From: Methanosarcina sp.
GTDB taxonomy: Archaea > Halobacteriota > Methanosarcinia > Methanosarcinales > Methanosarcinaceae
Assembly (NCBI GenBank): GCA_003157235.1
Contig: PMJC01000258.1
Location: forward strand, 1 to 7,626
Direction: 5' to 3'
DNA: 7,626 nucleotides
Shown: positions 1-6,309 of the stretch, piece by piece
How positions within the stretch are numbered: position 1 is the stretch's first letter
Layout: the number at the start of each line of letters is the position of its first letter
The notes under the pieces: generated by a model
Told to the model about the DNA's origin: nothing
Database searches by the model: none
Seen by the model: only the letters and a program-made list of their open reading frames with translations
Position numbers and translations under genes: made by a program

Positions 1-558
1 TTCTTTGTCAAGCCTTACTATTCAATTGGTATCGAAGACTTGCAATACTTCATCGCTTTTGTAGGATATGTCACTATTGCTCTTATAATCAGCAGCCTTG
101 CAACTCGGCTGCGACATCTTTTGCCTCAGATATGGCAGAGCGAAGCTCAAGTGGAAGCAACAGCAGGTCTTTCTCGTGAACTTGTGAAAGCAAACACACG
201 GCCAGAGGTTTTAAAGATTCTCTCCGATCAAATGCATAACTTTATGCCAGGTGCCTTTGCAATACTTACATCTAGCTCCTCCGGTCTTCAAATAGAAGAA
301 GGTGATGCTGACTACCCCCTCAAAGATAAAGAGAGTGACATTGCTCGATGGGCTTATGATAACAGTCAGGCAGCTGGCTACGGAACAGATAATCTTCCTG
401 CAGGAAGAGGGTACTATATTCCACTAAAAACTCACAGAATGATTTTGGGCCTCATGGCATTTGCCTTTGAACAACCTGAGATAGCTCTAACTCCAGAGAA
501 CAAAGAGATATTTGAAACAATGGCATTTCTTGGGGCTCTTGCACTTGAACGCGTATAA
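1..558 (+). CDS. kdpD: KdpD-like membrane sensor, C-terminal part, no kinase domain (5' partial)
   Basis: The frame is open from the left edge, so the real start lies outside the window; the 185 residues seen are the C-terminal part. Residues ~1-38 match the end of the KdpD four-helix membrane region (DUF4118 type): FFVKPYYSIGIEDLQYF followed by a hydrophobic helix ending in basic ATRLR. Residues ~45-185 match the KdpD GAF domain, with W..D...AAGYGTDNLPAGRGYY.PLK resembling the E. coli KdpD stretch W.FD.G.PAG.GTDTLPG, and the terminal ALERV matching the point where E. coli KdpD runs into its kinase linker. Here the protein stops (TAA, then TGA) and no HATPase or His-box coding follows in any frame that I could see. 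In bacteria KdpD senses K+ or turgor and phosphorylates KdpE; a kinase-less form would have to act as a sensor or regulator through partners. Truncated KdpD proteins are known in other lineages, so this may be natural rather than broken. An N-terminal KdpD/UspA part is expected upstream. Confidence 0.85.
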   Translation, partial: FFVKPYYSIGIEDLQYFIAFVGYVTIALIISSLATRLRHLLPQIWQSEAQVEATAGLSRELVKANTRPEVLKILSDQMHNFMPGAFAILTSSSSGLQIEEGDADYPLKDKESDIARWAYDNSQAAGYGTDNLPAGRGYYIPLKTHRMILGLMAFAFEQPEIALTPENKEIFETMAFLGALALERV

Positions 559-687
559 TGAAATAGAACTGTAAGCAGTTGCAATAAAAAATCAATGTAC
601 AAGCTAAATTTTTCTCAGAGTATAATGATAGATTTAATCAGTGAATACAAAGATCATTTCTGTCGCGGTGATTCCTATTAATACATC

Positions 688-719
688 GAGAAAAATCATG
701 AGCATCTTGAATTTTTCTC
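688..719. repeat. inverted repeat, 9-bp arms
   Basis: GAGAAAAAT at 688-696 is the exact reverse complement of ATTTTTCTC at 711-719, with a 14-base spacer. The stem could extend by two or three pairs with a one-base bulge (TCA/TGA). The T-rich right arm gives it the look of a weak factor-independent terminator for the kdpD-like gene, but it lies 130 bases past that stop and is AT-rich, so its role is unproven. Confidence 0.35.
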
Positions 720-884
720 CCAAAATACGGATTAGATTTTCCAGAATGTACATATCTTTCTTGTAGCATAGCTCTGGAAGTAGTAATCTACATGGTCTTA
801 CCTATATTTTGGCATATCTCCAGCAGGAGTTTTTCTTTAATATCTTAAATCAATTTAATGTGAGACGAAATCCTTATTTAAAAT

Positions 885-895
885 AATTTTTATAA
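885..895 (+). promoter_or_regulatory. possible TATA (box A) for the flavodoxin gene
   Basis: AATTTTTATAA resembles the archaeal box A (TTTATA core) and is preceded by an A-rich stretch that could serve as a BRE. A start site about 25 bases downstream would give a leader of roughly 120 bases before the flavodoxin start. AT-richness makes chance matches common here. Confidence 0.25.
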
Positions 896-1025
896 CTAGT
901 AAATGGTTGGAAAGCGAGATTACATCAGGCTTCGTTTTTTATGGTCCTGGGATCCGGTTATATGCAAAACTGGCGAGTTTACTCACTTTTTGTCCATTGA
1001 TGGCATTAATGTTTTATCTTAAATC

Positions 1026-1034
1026 GGAAGGGGA
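1026..1034 (+). promoter_or_regulatory. ribosome binding site deciding the TTG start of the flavodoxin
   Basis: GGAAGGGGA sits 5 bases upstream of the TTG at 1040. The purine run and spacing, together with the conserved first beta strand (KAIVVYLSTSGNT) starting directly after it, support TTG as the true start. Confidence 0.6.
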
Positions 1035-1039
1035 TAAGT

Positions 1040-1486
1040 TTGAAAGCGATAGTAGTATATCTCAGTACTTCAGGGAATACAAAATCTATGGCCGAGGCTA
1101 TAGCTAATGGAATCGAATCAAGGAATATAGATGTAAAGGCTCTTAGCTTTTATGACGTAAAGCCTGAAGACCTTAATGACGCAGAAGCAATTGCAATTGG
1201 TTCTTCTACTTTCTACTACAAAATGTTGCCTCCCATGGAAAAATTCATAAATGAGACTCTTGCTTCCTCAGACCCAAAAGGTAAAATAGGAGCTGGTTTT
1301 GGGTCTTATGGATGGAGTGGAGAAGCACCTGTAATGATAGCCGAAAAGATGCGAGAGATGGGTATGAATGTGATAGATCCGGTACTTCGGATTCTTCACA
1401 AGCCAACAGATAAGGATGTTGAGGAGTGCAAAAGACTCGGGATTGATATTGCAGAAAAACTAAAGCACAGAAAACCAAAAGTATAA
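1040..1486 (+). CDS. single-domain flavodoxin (FprA-type flavodoxin domain)
   Basis: A 148-residue protein with the full flavodoxin fold signature. It is predicted to bind FMN and carry electrons in the cytoplasm; the redox partner cannot be told from context. Beta strand 1 (KAIVVYL, residues 2-8) leads into the phosphate-binding loop STSGNTK (9-15). GSSTFYY (54-60) is the second FMN-contact loop. FGSYGWSGEA (87-96) is the third, in the form seen in the flavodoxin half of FprA-type flavodiiron proteins (GSYGWSG). No beta-lactamase-like diiron domain is present, so it is a stand-alone flavodoxin and not an oxygen or NO reductase. The length is normal for short-chain flavodoxins. The start is TTG, backed by a GGAAGGGGA site 5 bases upstream. 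It appears to be a single-gene transcript, with long gaps on both sides. Confidence 0.9.
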   Translation: MKAIVVYLSTSGNTKSMAEAIANGIESRNIDVKALSFYDVKPEDLNDAEAIAIGSSTFYYKMLPPMEKFINETLASSDPKGKIGAGFGSYGWSGEAPVMIAEKMREMGMNVIDPVLRILHKPTDKDVEECKRLGIDIAEKLKHRKPKV

Positions 1487-1526
1487 AAACAGAACATCAA
1501 TTTGTATATTTGAACATAAATAGTAC

Positions 1527-1558
1527 AAATAATTCACTCTATAAATAATTCACTCCAA
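1527..1558. repeat. two-copy 16-bp tandem repeat
   Basis: AAATAATTCACTC occurs at 1527-1539 and again at 1543-1555; the unit is 16 bases and the copies differ only in the last bases (TAT versus CAA). It lies 40 bases past the flavodoxin stop. Two copies only, so most likely a slippage duplication. Confidence 0.6.
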
Positions 1559-1569
1559 TTTGACATGAA

Positions 1570-1618
1570 AGTACGTGAAGAAACTGTTTACTCACGTACT
1601 CTTAAAATCCTCTTTTTC
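1570..1618 (+). terminator. strong inverted repeat followed by T-rich tract, possible terminator
   Basis: AGTACGTGA at 1570-1578 pairs exactly with TCACGTACT at 1592-1600. Inside, AAAC at 1581-1584 also mirrors GTTT at 1586-1589, so the whole 31-base element is a near-palindrome with only two mismatched pairs. A pyrimidine-rich tract with five T (about 1611-1618) follows. Placed 84 bases past the flavodoxin stop it could end that transcript. Its near-perfect dyad centred on 1585 also fits a protein-binding operator or a mobile-element end. Confidence 0.4.
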
Positions 1619-2296
1619 TAGAATTGCGATTATTCCACTAATATTTTTCTACACATATCAACTGAAAATGTTTCAGTCTCAACAATCTTCCTTTTTTGAA
1701 CTTCTCCCTTTTGGAATCCTGTATCTTCCTTGTATACCTAGTTATCTGTAATTAGGGGCTATAAATTATAGCAATTTTCCTTGTCGATTTGAGATTGAGA
1801 TTTTTGGGAAGCTTAGCTCTTCGGTCGTCCTCTATTCTTTGTTTGATTTTATTCCAAAATGCACTTAGTACCATTTTTCGGTATTTTTGTTTTATTTCAT
1901 TGAGGTTAGTTAGAGCAGATATACTTCAGTGCATGAAAAGCAAATATTTGTTACGCTGGAAACTTTAATCATGAAAATATCAAACACTTAATGAAGATTA
2001 CCTAGATCTTGAATGACTATAAGTCAAGATTCAGCCCTTTCATTTGATGTCTGAATTATTCATGCAACGTTACATTGGTATTAATTTCACTCTATGAAGT
2101 TATTATCATATAAAAATTGAAAATAATAATAAAGCTTTGACTGGCTTTCATACTGCAAAAATTTGTGCCCATAAATCTGAATTCAGCATAAAGTGGCAGA
2201 ATAATACCATTAGGCTTTAATACCTTCATTGATAAGTACTTGATGTCTTTTTAGTTATTTTTGGATGTAAATTACACATACAATTATTACAAATTC

Positions 2297-2302
2297 GGAG
2301 GA
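2297..2302 (+). promoter_or_regulatory. ribosome binding site of aIF1
   Basis: GGAGGA lies 11 bases before the ATG at 2314, a rather long spacing. The same GAGGACAT octamer occurs just before the nreA start (3166-3173) at similar spacing. Confidence 0.6.
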
Positions 2303-2313
2303 CATACCAACAA

Positions 2314-2622
2314 ATGAGCAGCGGAATGTGCCCGGTATGCGGGCTTCCAAAAGAACTTTGCATATGCGAAGAGGTTGCAAAAGAGCAACAGAGAATAACA
2401 GTGAAAATAAATAGAAGAAGATATGGGAAAGAAGTTACCGTTGTGGAAGGCTTCGATGCCAGTGAAATTGATCTGCACGAACTGTCTACTTATCTGAAAT
2501 CAAAGTTTGCATGCGGAGGCACAGTAAAAGGAAATACTGTGGAACTTCAAGGAAACCACCTGACCCGTATGAAAGAAGTCCTCATGGAAAAGGGTTTCTC
2601 TGCTGAACAAATTAAAAATTAA
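2314..2622 (+). CDS. sui1: translation initiation factor aIF1 (SUI1 family)
   Basis: A 102-residue protein. aIF1 is the archaeal counterpart of eukaryotic eIF1; it binds the small ribosomal subunit near the P site and enforces correct start-codon choice. The N-terminus holds a small zinc knuckle, [13 protein letters not shown] (Cys 6, 9, 16, 18), typical of euryarchaeal SUI1 proteins. The SUI1 domain covers ~25-100, with the basic loop [17 protein letters not shown], the segment [17 protein letters not shown] (ACGG.V is the family hallmark) and the closing VELQGNH...[14 protein letters not shown]. The length is normal and every family landmark is present. The ATG follows a GGAGGA site. It stands alone, with 560 bases of decayed sequence after it. 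Confidence 0.96.
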   Translation: MSSGMCPVCGLPKELCICEEVAKEQQRITVKINRRRYGKEVTVVEGFDASEIDLHELSTYLKSKFACGGTVKGNTVELQGNHLTRMKEVLMEKGFSAEQIKN

Positions 2623-2684
2623 ACTTTGACAGCCTTTATGAGAAAAGAGGCATGAGAAATGAATATAAAATTTTCAGTTTCTAA

Positions 2685-3143
2685 ATTATATATATTCTTG
2701 CTAGTTTTTTGGTAGCATGCGTTTTCTATATGATGCATCAAGGGAGACCTAATTTCTACTTAAAAATTAAGAGCAAAGGTACATGTGTAGTAAACTTTAA
2801 TTTATTCTCTAAACTTGGTTCCATGAAATCAATTTGTAAAATTATGGTATAGGATATTTTACCTGAAATCTTGGCTAGCTTAGAGGACAATGATTTTTCT
2901 AGCATGAAGTATAATATGGCAAGATTTGGCAGATATTCTGAAATGCTTAAGAGTTCCAGTATCTCAGAAGTTAGTGAGAAACTTGAAGCTGAAGTTGACT
3001 TTTATGAGGATTCACAGAAAGAAATTTGAAAGTTTGCTTTGGTACTTTTAAGCAGAAACTTATCTCCGGAAAAGGTAACAAGCATGTTCTGTATTTGTAT
3101 TTTTGTTCGAAAATCTGGTCTGCTATACAGGGAAGCTCCTTAA
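2685..3143 (+). pseudogene. probable decayed gene interrupted by TAG and TGA
   Basis: One reading frame runs from just after a TAA (2682-2684) to a TAA (3141-3143), about 150 codons with only two internal stops: TAG at 2850-2852 and TGA at 3027-3029. In such AT-rich DNA a random frame should meet a stop every 15-20 codons, so three open runs of about 55, 58 and 37 codons in the same frame are suggestive. The first run begins with a hydrophobic stretch (IIYILASFLVACVFYMM). The middle run is the most protein-like and rich in helix formers: ILPEILASLEDNDFSSM, RFGRYSEMLK, ISEVSEKLEAEVDFYED. The third contains LVLLSRNLSPEKVTSMF. I do not recognise the family. There is no convincing ribosome site. 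Methanosarcina can read TAG as pyrrolysine, but the TGA still breaks the frame and the protein is not one of the methylamine methyltransferases. Limits are approximate; coding evidence is best between 2853 and 3100. Confidence 0.45.
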
Positions 3144-3165
3144 ATTAAATATTGCATTCATATGT

Positions 3166-3171
3166 GAGGAC
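3166..3171 (+). promoter_or_regulatory. ribosome binding site deciding the GTG start of nreA
   Basis: GAGGAC ends 11 bases before the GTG at 3183. The in-frame TGA at 3165-3167 overlaps this site and rules out any start further upstream, while the first zinc-binding cysteine comes at residue 6, so the GTG is nearly forced. Confidence 0.55.
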
Positions 3172-3182
3172 ATGGATTCAAA

Positions 3183-4400
3183 GTGAATGGAACGCTGTGT
3201 ATCAAATGCAAAGGAAAAGGAATATGTGGGCGTCCTCGTTGTCCAATCCTTGAAAAATATAGGTCCTTACAATCGATTGCTCCTGTGATCTCAGGATGTT
3301 CTGTTTTTGGAGCATCTCCCCCGTCTCTTTTTGTTGGTAGCTATGGCTACCCTCGGATTACAGCAGGCCCAATGATTTCCCCCTTGACAACGGAAAACGA
3401 AGCCTTATTCCTGGAAGATCCTTCAGCCTGGGCAAACATGCAAATTGAAGATATAATCTTCCTGCGTTCCCGTATGGTTCGGGCAAATACAAATTTCCAT
3501 ATAAAAGATGCACGTAGCAAAGAAAATTCCCTTCTTGTAAAAGCTCAGGAACTTGCTCTTTCCAGAAAACCAGTGGACACTGAAGCCTGGTTTTACAAAA
3601 TTCCAAAGCAAGAACTAAATTTTGATACCATTCTCATGCCTATGGGCCCATCAGGTCTTGTAAAAAATTTTGAGCTTGCAGAAAACCCGAAAGTTCCACG
3701 AAAAGTAGATTACCTAGTCTATGATACTGATTCCCTGGCAAAAGATGCTATTACTGAACTTTTAAAAAATGATGTTACAACTGAACATATCACACGCCTT
3801 TTTTCAATCGGCTTGCTGGGGAAAGAAAGAAAAATAGTCCCTACTCGCTGGTCAATAACAGCCGTGGATGATATGGCCGGAAAGGAACTTGCAGATCACA
3901 TAAAGGACTTTTCCTTAATTTCCGATATTTTGTTTTTCAGTGGAACTCATTTCGGGAACCGGTTTGAAGTCCTCATTCTTCCACGAACTTATTCTTTTGA
4001 ACTTATTGAGATCTGGCTCCCAAATACAATTTGGTCTGGAGAATCAATTTGGATTGGTGAAGACAGTGAAGGGCCCAGCGGAAAAAAAGGATATTCTCTT
4101 CTGGCAGGAGGTTATTATGCCACAAGGTTGGCAGCACTTGAATATCTTACTGAAATCCGAAAACAGGCCTCTGTTTTTGTGCTAAGGGAAATAACTTCTC
4201 ATTACTGGGCACCTCTTGGGGTGTGGGTAGTCCGGGAAGGCGTGAGAAAAGCTCTTAAAAATTCCCCTCAAAAATTTGATTCTCTCACATCAGCCGTTAC
4301 AGACCTTGCAGGCAGGGTGAGCACACCAAAAACAGAATGGCTGAAGAAGGCGATCATGCTTTCAGACTTCCGTTTTCAAACTACGTTGGATTTTTTTTAA
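3183..4400 (+). CDS. nreA: archaeal DNA-repair protein Nre (PCNA-binding)
   Basis: A 405-residue protein of the Nre family, archaeal proteins linked to resistance to DNA crosslinking and other damage and shown in haloarchaea to work with the sliding clamp PCNA. The N-terminus has a four-cysteine zinc finger, CIKCKGKGICGRPRC (Cys 6, 9, 15, 20). Family blocks follow: SPPSLFVGSYGYPRITAGP (~45-63), the MQIEDIIFLRS.MVRAN block (~86-104), MPMGPSG (~152-158), then in the C-terminal half FGNRFEVLILPR, GGYYATRLAALEYL and SHYWAPLGVWVVREGVRKAL. The last residues QTTLDFF form a perfect PIP box (Q..L..FF) for docking on PCNA. The length is normal and the frame clean, so it is functional. The start is GTG with a GAGGAC site. 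It is convergent with the adenine deaminase gene, 71 bases away. The two Phe codons and the stop lie in a run of eight T. Confidence 0.95.
   Translation: MNGTLCIKCKGKGICGRPRCPILEKYRSLQSIAPVISGCSVFGASPPSLFVGSYGYPRITAGPMISPLTTENEALFLEDPSAWANMQIEDIIFLRSRMVRANTNFHIKDARSKENSLLVKAQELALSRKPVDTEAWFYKIPKQELNFDTILMPMGPSGLVKNFELAENPKVPRKVDYLVYDTDSLAKDAITELLKNDVTTEHITRLFSIGLLGKERKIVPTRWSITAVDDMAGKELADHIKDFSLISDILFFSGTHFGNRFEVLILPRTYSFELIEIWLPNTIWSGESIWIGEDSEGPSGKKGYSLLAGGYYATRLAALEYLTEIRKQASVFVLREITSHYWAPLGVWVVREGVRKALKNSPQKFDSLTSAVTDLAGRVSTPKTEWLKKAIMLSDFRFQTTLDFF
4391..4398 (+). terminator. T8 tract overlapping the nreA stop
   Basis: Eight consecutive T encode the terminal Phe-Phe and the first base of the TAA. 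Archaeal RNA polymerase often stops at T tracts without a hairpin, so this may help end the nreA transcript in the short convergent gap (4401-4471), where I see no hairpin. Position inside the last codons is a caveat; termination would have to occur downstream to keep the stop codon. Confidence 0.25.
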
Positions 4401-4471
4401 GGTATGTTTAATTTTATTGTGATAATTACAGTGGGAAAGAATATTTTCCTGACTCTCTCAGTTCTTTTCTG

Positions 4472-6125
4472 TTATTCCTTTGCGGAAAGTTCGATAAATT
4501 CGAATTTTGTTACATAAAACAATCTCTTATCTCCAAGTTTAAGTTCAGGAATTACCAGAAGCGACATAAATGTAAGAGTCACAATGGGCGACTTCAGCGA
4601 GGTTCCAAGTTTCCGAGCTTCTTCATTCAGCAGCTGGTACCGATAAGCTACCTCTTCTCCACTCCAAATGCTCATAAGGCCTGCAACCTCTAACGTAAGA
4701 TCAAGTAGATCTTCTGCAGTTCCCACAACTATTCTCCCTTTATTTTCCACAAGCCTATTGACAGATTCAACTATATCTTTGTCAGTGGCCCCAACTGCAA
4801 TAATGTTGTGACTGTCATGGGCAATGCTGCTTGCAATAACGCCTTTTTTCAGGCCTATGTTTTTTATGAAATTAATATGAACAGGATCATTTCTATACCT
4901 GCTCAGGACAACCAATTTCAAAATATCCCTGCCAGGATCTGAAACCAGATTACCATTTTCTACTTTTGTCAAGGCTAGTTCTTGGCCTGTGACAAGTTCT
5001 CCATCCTGGGCAACTATCACTCTGATATTTCTTCTCTGCTCCCTTCTATTGTCTGCAGGAGGCAGAGGTATTTTTATATCTTCAATTGAGATTTCATTTC
5101 TATTGAAAACATTTTTTGCAGAAATTTTTTCCATCGGGAAAAGAACCTTCTCGTCATCATAAACACAATTTCCATCAATGAAAGTACTCAGCACATTAAA
5201 TGATTTTAAATCGTCTATGATAATGAAATTTGCAGAGTCTCCCTTGCGCAAAAGCCCGACATTAAGGCCATAATGCTCCATAGGATTGATCACTGCTGCT
5301 TGAATCAGGTTATAAATATCAAGTCCCTTTTTATATCCGCGCTTGATTAGTCTATCGATATGTACTTCATGTATCAAAATATTGGAATGAGAATCGTCGG
5401 TACAAAGCATAACGGATTCTGGGTATTCATATATCAAACGATAAAGTGTTTCGAAGTTCCTGGCTGAATTTCCCTCTCGAATCTGTACCTTCATTCCGAG
5501 CTTTATTTTCTCAACCGCTTCTTCATAAGTAAGGCATTCATGGTCTGTGAAAATTCCTGAGCTCACGTATTTCTGTAGGGCTGTACCTCTAAAACCAGGC
5601 GCATGACCATCTATAACTTTGCCATATTTTTTGGCTGATTCAATTTTTGTTATTATTTCAGGAGATTCCGAGATCACGCCTGGGAAATTCATCACCTCGG
5701 ATAGGTAGTATAGATCAGCCCTTGCTAACAAACGGTCCACAGTTATTGTATCCAGTACTGCTCCTGCTGATTCGAATGGTGTGGCCGGCACACAAGAGGG
5801 TACCCCAAAAATATCTTCATAGGGGCTTTTCTGGAATCTTCCAGTATGTAATTGATGCCTTCTTCGCCCATCACGTTTGCAATCTCATGAGGGTCGCTAA
5901 CCACTGCAACAGTATCTCTTGCAACTGCCATTCTGGCAAAAACCGAAGGCATGGTCATAGAACTTTTTATATGTGCATGGGCATCTACAAGACCTGGGAG
6001 GATATACTGCTCATTATAATGCTCCTTCTCTTCAACACGAATGATCTTCCGTTTTCGACGACAATCTCACCTTTGAACTGCTTCTTGGAAATAGCATCAA
6101 CAATGATTCCCTGGTATGTTTTCAT
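4472..6125 (-). pseudogene. ade: adenine deaminase broken by two -1 frameshifts
   Basis: Adenine deaminase converts adenine to hypoxanthine and ammonia in purine salvage (amidohydrolase superfamily, metal-dependent). Read from ATG 6125-6123 the protein begins MKTYQGIIVDAISKKQF...VVENGR; after two bases (6047-6046) it resumes in another frame as IIRVEEKEHYNEQYILPGLVDAHAHI. It runs through SDPHEIANVMG to FLGYP, then shifts again at 5796-5795 into CVPATPFESAGAVLD and stays open to the TAA at 4474-4472. Restoring one base at each point gives 552 codons, the usual family size, with no other gap. Metal-site landmarks remain: HAH after LVDA, DGHAPG, TDHE, CTDDSH, and C-terminal SIAHDSHNII. Decay is suggested by odd residues: HIKSS for HIESS, RDT for RGT or HGT (5914-5916), GIFTDHE for GISTDHE, EVHID for EGHID. 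Weak GAGGT upstream (6145-6141). The last 439 codons are intact, but a protein starting at GTG 5791 would lack the HxH metal site. Confidence 0.88.
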
Positions 6126-6309
6126 GCTGATTCATTGCAACCTCAAATGTATAAAAGATTTCCAAAAAGCTGATGTTAAAAAGTTATTGATATTTAGAAA
6201 GTTATGGAAGAATATATAAAAGAGTAAAACAAGGAATCTGATTTGAAAATAAATAAAATCTGAAATTTCAGGATTAATAATTAATACAACTTATACATTT
6301 GTTTCTTTA
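6126..6309. promoter_or_regulatory. divergent promoter region between ade and hyuA
   Basis: A 184-base AT-rich region separates the two divergent starts. The best TATA element is ATATATAAAA at 6212-6221. On the plus strand it is preceded by purine-rich GGAAGA, which fits a BRE and would place the hyuA start site near 6240 with a leader of about 70 bases. Read on the minus strand the same bases give TTTTATATAT, a good box A for ade but without a purine-rich BRE. A second minus-strand match, TTTTATAC at about 6150-6157, lies too close to the ade ATG for a leadered transcript. No clear operator dyad was found. Confidence 0.4.

Larger units (their letters stand above)
559..1039. other. AT-rich gap between kdpD-like gene and flavodoxin
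   Basis: No convincing complete gene lies here. Three things are visible. First, an inverted repeat at 688-719. Second, a minus-strand open stretch at 801-634 (55 codons, stop TAA) with a protein-like, membrane-like end (LMIFLDVLIGITATEMIF); it faintly recalls the transmembrane E.TD.IFA.D stretch of TerC-family proteins, but the match is weak and it lacks a convincing start and ribosome site. Third, a plus-strand open stretch from 907 that runs into the flavodoxin start in a different frame and contains a hydrophobic segment (ASLLTFCPLMALMFYL). Either could be a decayed fragment. The right part (about 880-1039) should hold the flavodoxin promoter and leader. Confidence 0.4.
1487..2313. other. 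827-base AT-rich gap with minus-strand coding-like scraps
   Basis: No intact gene. Besides the tandem repeat and inverted repeat listed separately, several minus-strand stretches look like eroded coding sequence. (a) 1920-1752 is open for about 55 codons, basic and lysine-rich, including MVLSAFWNKIKQRIEDD. (b) 1737-1630 reads KRKIVETETFSVDMCRKILV, and after a one-base shift continues as GIIAILEKEDFKST to a TGA at 1594-1592. (c) 2250-2092 reads KVLKPNGIILPLYAEF, which recalls the VLKPGG.LL strand of class I SAM-dependent methyltransferases. None has a usable start and ribosome site, and I cannot name the parent genes. The last ~100 bases should contain the aIF1 promoter, but no single TATA box stands out. 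Confidence 0.4.

Noticed and set aside
907..1107. Plus-strand 66-codon open frame with a hydrophobic segment overlapping the flavodoxin start
   Set aside because: No ribosome site at its TTG, no family resemblance, and its last third is out-of-frame flavodoxin coding. Kept only as a remark on the gap.
2287..2478. Minus-strand open frame opposite the start of aIF1
   Set aside because: Antisense to the zinc knuckle and SUI1 domain; no support of its own.
2850..2852. TAG as a pyrrolysine codon
   Set aside because: Possible in Methanosarcina, but the same frame is broken again by TGA at 3027 and the protein does not resemble known pyrrolysine proteins; decay is simpler.
3358..3611. Minus-strand open frames inside nreA
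   Set aside because: They lie wholly within the well-supported nreA coding region on the other strand and show no domain.
3940..4185. Second plus-strand frame inside nreA
   Set aside because: Out-of-frame shadow of conserved Nre blocks.
5647..6219. Plus-strand open frame of 190 codons opposite the adenine deaminase gene
   Set aside because: It is antisense to conserved adenine deaminase sequence, has no recognisable domain, and reads like a Cys/His/Leu-rich shadow translation.
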